DNA of 64,000 nt, taken from Mesorhizobium amorphae (GTDB lineage Bacteria; Pseudomonadota; Alphaproteobacteria; Rhizobiales; Rhizobiaceae). Each line of letters opens with the position of its first letter. Positions within the stretch are counted from its first letter, which is position 1. Of the stretch, positions 16,030 through 24,497 are shown piece after piece. The notes beneath the pieces were generated by a model. The model searched no databases. It worked only from the letters and a program-made list of their open reading frames with translations, and was not told the origin of the DNA. The translations under genes were made by a program, and so were the position numbers. The DNA lies in assembly GCA_003240775.1 (NCBI GenBank), contig QFNI01000017.1, positions 4,903-68,902 on the forward strand. Direction: 5' to 3'.

Positions 16030-17532
16030 ATGATGGAGTCGCGCGCGGCCGGGAGGGCTGCCCGTTTGACGGATATCTGGAAGTCCTTTGGCGCCGTGCC
16101 GGTGCTGAAGGGCGTTTCGCTCGAGCTCGCCCATGGCGAGGTTCATGCGCTCCTCGGCGGCAATGGCGCGGGCAAGTCGAGCCTGATGAAGATCCTGTCC
16201 GGCGTGATCGCGGCCTCGAGCGGCGTGATCGAGATCAACGGACGGCCGCTCACCCACGCCTCGCCGGCCGCAGCCCAGGCGCTCGGCCTTTATCTCGTGC
16301 CGCAGGAAGCCCACATCCTGCCCAACCAGACCGTTCTCGAAAACATCTGCCTGGGGCTCCATGCCTCCCCTCGCACCTTGCGGCCGCGCATCGAGGCGCT
16401 GGCGCGCGAGCTCGCGGTCAAGATCGATCTCGACGTGCAGGCGGCGGTGCTGGAGATCGCCGACCGCCAGATCGTGGAAATCCTGCGCGGCCTCGTGCGC
16501 GACGCCCGCGTCCTGATCCTCGACGAGCCGACATCGGCGCTGACGCCGTTCGAGGCGGGCGCCCTCTTCGAGCGCATGCGTGCGCTCAAGGCGCAAGGCG
16601 TCGGCATCTTCTTCATCTCGCACAAGCTCAAGGAAATCCGCGAGATCTGCGACACGATCAGCGTGCTGCGCGACGGTGTGGTGGTGCTGTCCAGCCCTCT
16701 CGCTGCCCACGACGACGCGGCCATCGTGGACGCGATGAGCCGCGTCCCACTCACCCCCGCAAACGCCACGGGCGCAAAGCCTGCCGCGCACAAGACCGCA
16801 GGGCCCGTCCGCCTGAAGGTCGACCGCCTTTCGGGTGAGGGCTTCCACGACATCAGCCTCGAACTTCGCGCAGGTGAAATCGTGGGGCTTGCGGGCGTGG
16901 TGGGTGCGGGCCGCACCGAGCTTGCCGAAACCCTGTTCGGTCTCCGGCCCGACAGTGCCGGCCAAGTGCTGCTCGACGGCGTGGGTCTCGCCGAACGCTC
17001 GCCACGTGGCTGCATCGAGCGCGGGCTGGTTTACCTGCCCGAGGACCGCCAGCAGCACGGCCTTTTCCTGGACGCGCCGCTCGCCTGGAACCTTTCCTCC
17101 CTCAAGACCCACCGCCTGCCCTTCTTCCTGCGGCCCGCGGCCGAACGGCGCGAGTTCGCGCGCCATCGCGAGGAGATGGGCATCCGCTGCTCGGGTCCGA
17201 ACCAGCTCGCGCGCTGGCTATCGGGCGGCAACCAGCAAAAGGTGCTGCTCGCGAAGTGCCTGGCTGCCAAGCCTGCGGTGCTGATCCTGGACGAGCCCAC
17301 GCGCGGCGTGGACGTGGCCGCCCGCAACGACATCTACGGCCTCGTCCGCAAGCTTGCAGTGGAAGGCGTCGCGGTTCTCCTGATCTCGTCGGACTTCGAC
17401 GAGATCGAGCTTCTGGCCGACCGCGTGGCCGTGATGGCCTTTGGTGGGCTCGCCGGCACACTTTCCGACGATGTCCAGGTCGACGCGATAGCCAGGCTCG
17501 CCTTCGGCGCGGAGGCAGCCCACCATGCTTGA
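16030..17532 (+). CDS. lsrA: LsrA: AI-2 ABC importer ATPase (two nucleotide-binding domains)
   Basis: About 500 residues with two ABC ATPase domains, as in sugar-type importers. Domain 1 has Walker A GGNGAGKSS and LILDEPTSALTP, with the degenerate signature EIADRQIVEILRGL seen in LsrA. Domain 2 has the atypical P-loop GVVGAGRTEL, then LVYLPEDRQQHGL, signature LSGGNQQKVLLAKCL and LILDEPTRGVDVAARND. These blocks parallel E. coli LsrA. The start is taken at ATG 16030 (ATG 16033 adjacent, GGAG just upstream); a GTG at 15994 overlaps the operator and is less likely. Overlaps lsrC by 8 bases. Confidence 0.93.
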   Translation: MMESRAAGRAARLTDIWKSFGAVPVLKGVSLELAHGEVHALLGGNGAGKSSLMKILSGVIAASSGVIEINGRPLTHASPAAAQALGLYLVPQEAHILPNQTVLENICLGLHASPRTLRPRIEALARELAVKIDLDVQAAVLEIADRQIVEILRGLVRDARVLILDEPTSALTPFEAGALFERMRALKAQGVGIFFISHKLKEIREICDTISVLRDGVVVLSSPLAAHDDAAIVDAMSRVPLTPANATGAKPAAHKTAGPVRLKVDRLSGEGFHDISLELRAGEIVGLAGVVGAGRTELAETLFGLRPDSAGQVLLDGVGLAERSPRGCIERGLVYLPEDRQQHGLFLDAPLAWNLSSLKTHRLPFFLRPAAERREFARHREEMGIRCSGPNQLARWLSGGNQQKVLLAKCLAAKPAVLILDEPTRGVDVAARNDIYGLVRKLAVEGVAVLLISSDFDEIELLADRVAVMAFGGLAGTLSDDVQVDAIARLAFGAEAAHHA

Positions 17533-18517
17533 CCTCATCGCGCGCAACCGCGTCGCCACCCTCGTCGGGGTCCTAGTGATCGCGAGCTTGGCCATCGGAA
17601 TGGCCGCGCCCGGCTTTCTGTCGCTTTCCACCGCGTCCGTGGTGCTGTCCAACAGCCTCGTTCTCGCGCTGGTCTCGCTCGGCTCGATGATCGTGATCCT
17701 GACACGCAACATCGACGTGTCCTGCGGCTCGGTGCTGGGCCTGAGCGCGGCCGTGATGGGCCTGGCGCTCAATGCGGGCGCGAGCCTGCCGCTCGCGGTC
17801 GCGCTCTGCCTGGGAACGGGCGTGCTCGCGGGTGCCTTCAACGGGCTGATGGTGGCCTATGGCGGCATCCCCTCCATCGTGGTGACGCTGGGCACCCTCG
17901 GCCTCTTCCGCGGCATCATGCTGGTGGCGACGGGTGGGCGCTGGATCGAAAACCTGCCGCAGGATTTGAAGGCGCTGGCGGGCAATCTCGGCTTCGGCGT
18001 GTCGGCTCTCTCGTTCGTCGTTCTCGGCCTGATCGGCGCTGCCTGGGTTCTGCTGCGCGAGACCCGGCAAGGGCGCTGGTTCTATGCGGTGGGCGACAAC
18101 CAGGCCGCCGCGCACCATCTCGGCGTGCCCGTGAAACCGGTGCAGTTCGCGGCTTTCGTGATGGCCGGACTTCTGGCGGCACTCGCGGGCCTCGTCTTCG
18201 CCGCCCAGATCGGCTTCATCCCCAACCAGGCCGGCAGCGGCATCGAGCTCAAGGCCATCGCGGTCAACGTGCTCGGCGGCGTCAGCCTGCTCGGCGGCAC
18301 GGGCTCGGTGGCGGGCGTCTTCACGGCGGTGATCTTCCTCACCTCGATCGACAGCGCGCTCGTTTTCCTGCGCATCCCCGCCTACTGGAACGACTTCATC
18401 GCAGGCGCGATCCTGCTTGTCGTTCTGCTGCTCGACGGGCGCATCCGCCAAGCCATCGACCGCCGCATCCGGGCCCGGCGCTATGCCCGCCACCTGTCCG
18501 GGGAGACCGCGCCATGA
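17525..18517 (+). CDS. lsrC: LsrC: AI-2 ABC importer permease
   Basis: 330 residues, a BPD-transp-2 family permease of the sugar importer class. Visible are the N-terminal hydrophobic segment, NIDVSCGSVLGLSAAVMGL, GGIPSIVVTLGTLGLFRGI, and IAVNVLGGVSLLGGTGSVAG near the C-terminus. It pairs with LsrD in the inner membrane. The ATG at 17525 lies within the end of lsrA and the stop overlaps lsrD by four bases. Confidence 0.92.
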   Translation: MLDLIARNRVATLVGVLVIASLAIGMAAPGFLSLSTASVVLSNSLVLALVSLGSMIVILTRNIDVSCGSVLGLSAAVMGLALNAGASLPLAVALCLGTGVLAGAFNGLMVAYGGIPSIVVTLGTLGLFRGIMLVATGGRWIENLPQDLKALAGNLGFGVSALSFVVLGLIGAAWVLLRETRQGRWFYAVGDNQAAAHHLGVPVKPVQFAAFVMAGLLAALAGLVFAAQIGFIPNQAGSGIELKAIAVNVLGGVSLLGGTGSVAGVFTAVIFLTSIDSALVFLRIPAYWNDFIAGAILLVVLLLDGRIRQAIDRRIRARRYARHLSGETAP

Positions 18518-19527
18518 AGGGTCTCCTACGGTGGGAAACCGCGCTGCTTCTGATCCTGGTGGCCGAACTCGCCATCTTCGGCTTGGTCAACCCGCGCTTC
18601 CTGAACCCGGCCAACCTCGTCTACGGCACGTCTGATTTCGTGCAGATCGGCATCGTCGCACTGCCGCTGACGCTCGTGATCATCGCGGGCGGCATCGACG
18701 TGTCCTTCGCATCCGTGATCGGGCTGGCGGCGATCGTGTTCGGGGTCGCCAACTTCTTCGGCGTGCCGCTGCCGGCCGCGATCGGGCTCGCGCTTCTTGC
18801 GGGCGCTCTCTGCGGCGCCTTCAACGCCGCAGTCATCCGCTTGTCGGGCATCCAACCGCTCGTGGTGACGCTGGGCAGCCTCTACCTCTTCCAGGGCACG
18901 GCCACCGTGGCTTCCGGCCTGGTGGGCGCGGGCGGCTATGAGGGCATCGGCGGCTTTCCCGACGCCTTCACGAGCTTCGGCTATGCCGAGCTGTTCGGCA
19001 TGCCGGCCGCGCTTTCGCTGTTTCTCGTGCTTGCCCTCGTGCTGATCGTTCTCCTGCACATGACCCGCTTCGGCCGATCCGTGTTCCTTGTCGGCCTGTC
19101 CGAGAGTGCTGCGCGCTTTTCAGGCCTGCCCATCGGGCGCATCCAGGCCGCGACCTATGTGATCACAGGGCTCTGCGCGGCGATCGCCGGGCTCGTGATG
19201 ACCGCTTATTTCGGCTCGGCGCGCGTGGATCTGGGCCAGGCGACGCTTCTGCCCGCGGTCACGGCCGCAGTGCTGGGCGGCGCTTCCATCTATGGCGGCC
19301 AGGGCTCGATCCTCGGCACGCTGATCGCGACCTTCATCATCGGTTTCCTGCAGCAGGGCCTGCAGGCGACCGGCGTTCCAGCACAGGTTTCCAGCGCGCT
19401 TTCGGGAGGACTTCTGGTTGCGGCCGTGGCCTTGCGCCACGGCAGCGCGCTGCTTGCCGATTTCATCGCGGTTTCCCGGCAGAGAAGACAAAGCCGGGCC
19501 GCATTCTCAGGAGGAGGAAAACCATGA
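18514..19527 (+). CDS. lsrD: LsrD: AI-2 ABC importer permease
   Basis: 337 residues, second BPD-transp-2 permease of the importer. Shows GGIDVSFASVIGLAAIVFG, LSGIQPLVVTLGSLYLFQG and TAAVLGGASIYGGQGSILG. Paralogous to LsrC in layout, with each set of segments in the same order. ATGA overlap with lsrC at the start and with lsrB at the end supports a translationally coupled lsrACDB unit. Confidence 0.92.
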   Translation: MKGLLRWETALLLILVAELAIFGLVNPRFLNPANLVYGTSDFVQIGIVALPLTLVIIAGGIDVSFASVIGLAAIVFGVANFFGVPLPAAIGLALLAGALCGAFNAAVIRLSGIQPLVVTLGSLYLFQGTATVASGLVGAGGYEGIGGFPDAFTSFGYAELFGMPAALSLFLVLALVLIVLLHMTRFGRSVFLVGLSESAARFSGLPIGRIQAATYVITGLCAAIAGLVMTAYFGSARVDLGQATLLPAVTAAVLGGASIYGGQGSILGTLIATFIIGFLQQGLQATGVPAQVSSALSGGLLVAAVALRHGSALLADFIAVSRQRRQSRAAFSGGGKP

Positions 19528-20549
19528 TCGGAAACTCGAAGCGGCTCTTCGCCTCGGCGTTGCTCGCGGGCACGCTGCTCGCCTCAGGCAGCGCATGGGC
19601 CGAAAGCCAGATCGCCTTCATCCCCAAGTTGGTGGGCGTGGGCTTCTTCACGAGCGGCGGCGCAGGCGCGACCAAGGCCGGCGAGGAACTGGGCGCCAAG
19701 GTCACCTATGACGGACCGACCGAGCCCAGCGTGTCCGGCCAGGTGCAGTTCATCAACAACTACGTGAACCAGGGCTACAACGCGATCATCGTGTCGTCGG
19801 TCTCGCCAGACGGCTTGTGCCCCGCGCTCAAGCGCGCCATGAGCCGCGACGTGCTCGTGATGACCTGGGACAGCGACGTCAACCCCGACTGCCGCTCCTA
19901 CTACATCAACCAGGGCACGCCCGAGCAGCTCGGCGGCCTCCTGGTCGAGATGGCGGCCGAAGGCGTCACCAAGGAAAAGGCCAAGGTCGCCTTCTTCTAT
20001 TCGAGCCCGACCGTGACCGACCAGAACGCCTGGGCGACCGCCGCCAAGGAGAAGATCGCCAAGGAGCATCCGGGCTGGGAGATCGTCACCACCCAGTACG
20101 GCTACAACGACGCGCAGAAGTCGCTGCAGACCGCCGAAAGCATCCTGCAGACCTATCCCGACCTCGACGCCATCATCGCGCCCGACGCCAACGCGCTTCC
20201 CGCAGCCGCCCAGGCCGCCGAGAACCTTAAGCGCGCGGACGGCGTGACTATCGTGGGCTTCTCCACGCCCAACGTGATGCGCCCCTATGTGGAGCGCGGC
20301 ACCATCCAGCGCTTCGGCCTGTGGGACGTCACCCAGCAGGGCAAGATTTCTGTCTACGTGGCCGACCACGTGCTCAAGAACGGCCCGATGAAGGTGGGCG
20401 ACAAGCTCGAGATCCCCGGCGTGGGCACCGTGGAAGTGTCGGCCAACAAGGTGCAGGGCTACGACTACGAGGCCGACAACAACGGCATCATCCTGCTGCC
20501 CGAGCGCACCGTCTTCACCAAGGACAATATCGGCAACTTCGACTTCTGA
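19524..20549 (+). CDS. lsrB: LsrB: periplasmic AI-2 receptor
   Basis: 341 residues with a Sec signal peptide ending GSAWA. The mature protein begins ESQIAFIPKLVGVGFFTSGG and continues through VTYDGPTEPSVSGQVQFINN (quoted in part), VSPDGLCPALKRAM, WDSDVNP, CRSYYINQGTPEQLGG and FFYSSPTVTDQN. These are the ligand-pocket regions of E. coli/Salmonella LsrB, including the Lys in IPKLVG, the Asp pairs and the Ala-rich IIAPDANALPAAAQAAENL stretch that coordinate cyclised DPD. The near-identity of these blocks makes AI-2 the expected ligand rather than ribose or rhamnose. A strong terminator follows. Confidence 0.96.
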   Translation: MIGNSKRLFASALLAGTLLASGSAWAESQIAFIPKLVGVGFFTSGGAGATKAGEELGAKVTYDGPTEPSVSGQVQFINNYVNQGYNAIIVSSVSPDGLCPALKRAMSRDVLVMTWDSDVNPDCRSYYINQGTPEQLGGLLVEMAAEGVTKEKAKVAFFYSSPTVTDQNAWATAAKEKIAKEHPGWEIVTTQYGYNDAQKSLQTAESILQTYPDLDAIIAPDANALPAAAQAAENLKRADGVTIVGFSTPNVMRPYVERGTIQRFGLWDVTQQGKISVYVADHVLKNGPMKVGDKLEIPGVGTVEVSANKVQGYDYEADNNGIILLPERTVFTKDNIGNFDF

Positions 20550-20572
20550 TCGAAGCGCCCCCGACCTCTCCA

Positions 20573-20602
20573 GGCAGCCCGCTTCAGGGCTGCCTTCTTT
20601 TT
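20573..20602 (+). terminator. Rho-independent terminator after lsrB
   Basis: GGCAGCCC (20573-20580), loop GCTTCA, GGGCTGCC (20587-20594), then TTCTTTTT. A perfect 8-bp G/C stem with a U-rich tail, 24 bases after the lsrB stop and 23 bases before the aldolase start. It should end or attenuate the lsrACDB transcript. Confidence 0.88.
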
Positions 20603-20624
20603 ATCCCCCGAAGGACACGAGCCC

Positions 20625-21869
20625 ATGCAGAGCCGGTGGAACGACAGCGACGCGCAACGCTTCACGGATGCGGCGCGCACCGCCGGCCAGGACCCCGAGC
20701 TTGGGCTGCGCGTTTATTCCTCGCGCATCATCGGCAGCGACCCCGACCTCGTGCTGCATGGCGGAGGCAACACCTCCCTCAAGACCGAAGGCGCTGACGG
20801 CCAGCCGATCATGCATGTGAAGGGCAGCGGCTGGGACCTCGACACGATCGAGGCGCCCGGCCTGCCCGCCGTCCGCATGGCACCGCTTCTCGAAGCCCGC
20901 GCGGGGCACCGGTTGAGCGATCCCGCGATGGTGGCGCTGCTGCGCACAAGCCTGCTCGACGCCGCCGCGCCTAACCCTTCCGTGGAAGCGCTGCTCCACG
21001 CGTTTCTGCCCTATCGCTTCGTCGACCACACGCACGCGACCGCCGTGCTCGCCCTGGCCGACCAGCCGGACATGCGCACCACCGTGCAGGAGATCTACGG
21101 CAAGCGGCTGGCCTTCGTGCCCTATGTCATGCCGGGCTTCGACCTGTCGGTCGAGGGCGCCCGCATCCATGACGAGAACCCCGGTTGCGAGGGCCTCTGG
21201 CTGGAGAACCACGGCATCTTCACCTTCGCCGACACGGCGCGCAAATCCTACGAGCTGATGATCGAGTTCGTCTCGATGGCGGAGCAGCACCTGGCGCGCT
21301 CCGGCGTCGCGCTCGGTGGCCCGGAAGAAACGGACGCCCAGGCCGACCCCGCATGGGAAGCGCTTCTGCGCAAGGTCCTGGCGCGTCCCGGCTCACCCTT
21401 CGAGACGTCGCTCGCCCTCGATTTCCGCTCCACCCCGGCCATTCGCGCGCTGGCGGGCCATCCCGACGTGCACGACATTCTCGGCCGCGGCACGGTGACA
21501 CCGGACCACGTGATCCGGCTCAAGCCCTGGCCGCTGATCGTCGCGCCCGGAGTCTCGGAAACCGGGCTCGATGCGGCGCTCGACGCCTATGCCCGGCGCT
21601 ACCAAGCCTATTTCGAGCGCCATGCCCCGCAAGCCGACGAGCCCAAGACCATGCTCGACCCCTATCCCCGCCTGATCCTCGTCGAGGGCCAGGGCGTGTT
21701 CGGCCTGGGCGCCAACGCGAAGGCAGCGAGGATCGCGGGCGATCTCGCCGAGCAGGCCTCGCGCACGATCCTCGCCGCCGAAGGGTTCGGCCGCTTCACG
21801 CCCATCGGTGAGGCCGACCTGTTCGACATGGAATACTGGTCGCTCGAGCAGGCCAAGCTCGGCAAATAG
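20625..21869 (+). CDS. class II aldolase/adducin-family protein, stand-alone
   Basis: 414 residues. It resembles the aldolase half of bifunctional rhamnulose-phosphate aldolase/dehydrogenases but lacks the C-terminal short-chain dehydrogenase domain. Motifs of the class II (zinc) aldolase fold: GGGNTSLKT phosphate-binding loop near residue 45, the zinc-ligand pair in FVDHTHATAVLAL, and LENHGIFTFADTARKSYE. GAAGGA lies upstream of the ATG. It sits immediately behind lsrB, where the LsrF thiolase gene would stand in enterobacteria. The likely role is C-C cleavage of a phosphorylated AI-2 derivative or of a co-metabolised sugar phosphate; this is inference from position and fold. Confidence 0.85.
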   Translation: MQSRWNDSDAQRFTDAARTAGQDPELGLRVYSSRIIGSDPDLVLHGGGNTSLKTEGADGQPIMHVKGSGWDLDTIEAPGLPAVRMAPLLEARAGHRLSDPAMVALLRTSLLDAAAPNPSVEALLHAFLPYRFVDHTHATAVLALADQPDMRTTVQEIYGKRLAFVPYVMPGFDLSVEGARIHDENPGCEGLWLENHGIFTFADTARKSYELMIEFVSMAEQHLARSGVALGGPEETDAQADPAWEALLRKVLARPGSPFETSLALDFRSTPAIRALAGHPDVHDILGRGTVTPDHVIRLKPWPLIVAPGVSETGLDAALDAYARRYQAYFERHAPQADEPKTMLDPYPRLILVEGQGVFGLGANAKAARIAGDLAEQASRTILAAEGFGRFTPIGEADLFDMEYWSLEQAKLGK

Positions 21870-21878
21870 TCGGCCGCA

Positions 21879-22634
21879 TCACTCGATGGGGCGGAAATCC
21901 CGCGCCTGGGTGGACAGTCGGGCGGGGTCGGGAGGCACGAGGTCGGCTATCAGAATTGCCGGGCCGGGGCCGGCCTGGGCGAGGATCGAGGCGTCGGCGC
22001 CCACGATGCAGGAGCCGCCGGTGTAGGTGAGATCGCCCTCCGTGCCGCAGTGGTTGGCATAGGCGATGGCGACCCCGTGGATCACCGCCTGGGCGGGCAC
22101 GGTGATGGTGGGAACATGCGTGAAGGGGAGCATGTTGGCGGTGGGGCAGAGGATCAGCCCGACGCCCCGCTCGGCAAGCGTGCGCACGAGCGGCGGGAAC
22201 TCCACATCGTAGCAGATCAGGAGAGCCACGCGCATGCCGGCCAGCTCGAACACCGCATGCCGGCTGCCCGGCGAAAAGAGCCGGCCTTCGCGCTCGCCGT
22301 AAAGCTGGGTCTTGCGGTAATGCGCAAGCCGTTTCCCGTTTTGCCCCCAGACGAAAGCCGAGTTGAACAGGGTCTCGCCGTCGCGCTCGGCCAAGCCCAC
22401 GGCGAGGGCGCAGCCGGTTTCGGCCGCAAGCGGCCCGAGCATAGCGTCCCAGCCCGCCGCGTCGCGTGCGCCGAGCGCCGGGTCCTCCACATTGTAGCCC
22501 GGCAGGAAGAGCTCGGGAAAAACGGCGACGTCCGCGCCTGCGGCGGCCGCCGCCCGCAACGAGCGGGCGAGCGAGGAAAGGGCGTCCTCCGCCGCCCCTC
22601 CGGGCGACGGACCCTGAACGACCGCTATGCGCAT
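21879..22634 (-). CDS. carbon-nitrogen hydrolase (nitrilase superfamily amidase)
   Basis: 251 residues. The Glu-Lys-Cys catalytic triad of the nitrilase superfamily is visible: Glu in FPELFLPGYN, Lys in YRKTQLYGE, Cys in LLICYDVEFPP. These enzymes hydrolyse amides or carbamoyl groups in the cytoplasm. It begins 10 bases downstream of the potD-like stop and is the last gene of the minus-strand polyamine transporter operon. An N-carbamoylputrescine or related amidase is a plausible role from context, but the protein is shorter than typical carbamoylputrescine amidases (about 290 residues). Confidence 0.9.
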   Translation of the reverse strand: MRIAVVQGPSPGGAAEDALSSLARSLRAAAAAGADVAVFPELFLPGYNVEDPALGARDAAGWDAMLGPLAAETGCALAVGLAERDGETLFNSAFVWGQNGKRLAHYRKTQLYGEREGRLFSPGSRHAVFELAGMRVALLICYDVEFPPLVRTLAERGVGLILCPTANMLPFTHVPTITVPAQAVIHGVAIAYANHCGTEGDLTYTGGSCIVGADASILAQAGPGPAILIADLVPPDPARLSTQARDFRPIE

Positions 22635-22644
22635 GGAACGGCGC

Positions 22645-23670
22645 CTATTTCTTGAGGTTGGTCCAGATCGCGTCGTAGAGCCCTTGGGTCGCCTGATCGC
22701 AGGCTTCCACGAAGGAGAACTTCATGCTTTCGGGCGGGTTGTTCTCGGGGCTGTTCTTGATCTCATCCTTGAGAAAGGGCTCGGTGCCCTTCACGCCCGC
22801 GACATAGGCCGCGTGGTTGGAAAGCGCTGCGGCGTTCTCGGGGTCGAGCAGGAAGTTCATGAAGCGCAGCGCGTTCTCGCGGTTGGGCGCATCCTTGAGC
22901 AGCACCATGTTGTCCATCCAGACGACCGCGCCTTCCTTGGGATAGGCGTATTCGATGTTGGCGCCTTCGGCGCGCCCGCGCGCGGAGAAGCCGTTGTAGA
23001 TCATGCCGGCCGCCGCATCGCCCGAGACCAGCACGTCCTTGGCCGTGTCCGAGCCGAACGAGGCCCAGGCGGCCTTGGCCTTCAGGAGCATGTCGTTGAG
23101 CGCCTTGAGCTGGGCGCGGTCGGCCGTGCATTGCGGGATGCCGAGATAGATGGAGCCGAGCGCCAGCACCTCGCCCTGGCTGTCGAGCACGTTGATGCGG
23201 CCGCGCAGCTCCTCGGGCGGGTCGAACAGGATGCCGAGCGTCTGGATGTCGCCCTTGAACACGTCGCGGTTGACCGAGAACGCGGTGGAGCCCCACTGGT
23301 AGGGCACCGAATGACGGCGGCCGGGATCGAAGGCGACGTCCAGCCACCGCTCCTCGATATTGCCGAAGTTGGACAGCTCGGAGGGCTCGAACGTGTCGAG
23401 CAGGCCCTGGTCGCCCATGATCTTGACCATGTAGTCGCCGGGCACGGCGACATCGTACTGGCCGAGACGGCCGGCCTTCAGGCTCGCCAGCATCGCCTCA
23501 TTGGAATCGTAGGTGTCGCTGGTCACCGTGATGCCGGTTTCCCTCTGGAACTTCTGGATCAGCTCGGGCGGCATGTAGTCGAAGAAGTTGTAGATCTTGA
23601 GTTCGCCTTCGGCCAGCGCGGGCAGGGCCGAGCCGGCAAGCAGCGCCAGGGTCAGTGCCAGGGTCTTCAT
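22645..23670 (-). CDS. polyamine-type ABC transporter substrate-binding protein (PotD/PotF-like)
   Basis: 341 residues. Signal peptide ALTLALLAGSALPALA, mature ELKIYNFFDYMPPELIQKF, the usual PotD/PotF opening (compare IYNWSDYIAP-like starts). Contains YDVAVPGDYMV, VPYQWGSTAFSVN and WMDNMVLLKDAPN, typical of spermidine/putrescine receptors. ATGA overlap with the upstream PotC-like gene. Ligand is polyamine-like by family; which one cannot be read. Confidence 0.92.
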   Translation of the reverse strand: MKTLALTLALLAGSALPALAEGELKIYNFFDYMPPELIQKFQRETGITVTSDTYDSNEAMLASLKAGRLGQYDVAVPGDYMVKIMGDQGLLDTFEPSELSNFGNIEERWLDVAFDPGRRHSVPYQWGSTAFSVNRDVFKGDIQTLGILFDPPEELRGRINVLDSQGEVLALGSIYLGIPQCTADRAQLKALNDMLLKAKAAWASFGSDTAKDVLVSGDAAAGMIYNGFSARGRAEGANIEYAYPKEGAVVWMDNMVLLKDAPNRENALRFMNFLLDPENAAALSNHAAYVAGVKGTEPFLKDEIKNSPENNPPESMKFSFVEACDQATQGLYDAIWTNLKK

Positions 23671-24497
23671 CGGTGTTCTCCTCTGGAGCGCGGGGCTTTC
23701 TGCCCGCTTCGGTTGATCAGGTAGCTCAGCGTCACGAACAGGATGGAGACGCCGAGCAGAAGCGTCGAGATCGCCATGATGTTGGGCTTGATGCCCAGCT
23801 TCACCGCGCCGTAGATGGCGGTCGGCAGGGTTTCCATGCCCGCGCCCTTGACGAAGTTTGTGATGATGAAATCATCCAGGCTGATGATGAAGGCCAGCAG
23901 CCAGCCTGCCACCACGCCGGGCATCAGCAAGGGCCAGAGCACCAGGCGAAACGCCTGCCAGCGCGTGGCGTAGAGATCGCGCGCGGCGAGCTCGAAGCTT
24001 TCCTCGATTCCTTCCAGCCGCGCTGCAATCGGCAGATAGGCAAACGGGATGCAGAAGGTGATGTGCGCGAGCAGGACCGTCGCGTAGCCCGTGCGCACGC
24101 CCAACGTGGTGAAGAAGATGAGCGTGGCTACCGCCACCACGATCTCGGGCACCATCAGCGGCAGATTGATGAGGGCGAAGTTCAGCCCTCTGCCCCGGAA
24201 CCGGCCGCCCCGCACCATAGCCACGGCGGCGGCGACCGCGATCAGCGTCGATGCCGTGGAGGCGAGCGTCGCGATGGACAGCGAGTTCCAGGCGGCTGAG
24301 CGGAAGAGCGGGGCGTCGGGGCCGGAGAATACGTCCCAGTACCATCGGAGCGAGAAGCCGCCCCAGTTGGTGATCGAGCGGCTGTCGTTGAAGGAATAGA
24401 CGGCGACCACGACGAGCGGCGCATAGAGCACCACGAGGCAAAGGGCTGCGAGCGCGCCAAAGCCCCTGTAGCGGCGGATGTCGGTGGTGCCCGCCAT
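23667..24497 (-). CDS. polyamine-type ABC transporter permease (PotC-like)
   Basis: 276 residues, inner-membrane permease. Contains the YSFNDSRSITNWGGFSLRWY opening typical of PotC/PotI and the EAA-like cytoplasmic loop EESFELAARDLYATRWQAF, followed by ISLDDFIITNFVKG. The ATG at 24497 shares one base with the stop of the PotB-like gene (TGATG). Confidence 0.92.
   Translation of the reverse strand: MAGTTDIRRYRGFGALAALCLVVLYAPLVVVAVYSFNDSRSITNWGGFSLRWYWDVFSGPDAPLFRSAAWNSLSIATLASTASTLIAVAAAVAMVRGGRFRGRGLNFALINLPLMVPEIVVAVATLIFFTTLGVRTGYATVLLAHITFCIPFAYLPIAARLEGIEESFELAARDLYATRWQAFRLVLWPLLMPGVVAGWLLAFIISLDDFIITNFVKGAGMETLPTAIYGAVKLGIKPNIMAISTLLLGVSILFVTLSYLINRSGQKAPRSRGEHR

Noticed and set aside
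12947..21869. Rhamnose or ribose transport and catabolism as the identity of the lsr region
   Set aside because: Rhamnose operons also have an FGGY kinase, a two-domain ATPase and a class II aldolase, but LsrB, LsrK and LsrG carry stretches specific to the AI-2 family, and no rhamnose isomerase or mutarotase is present.
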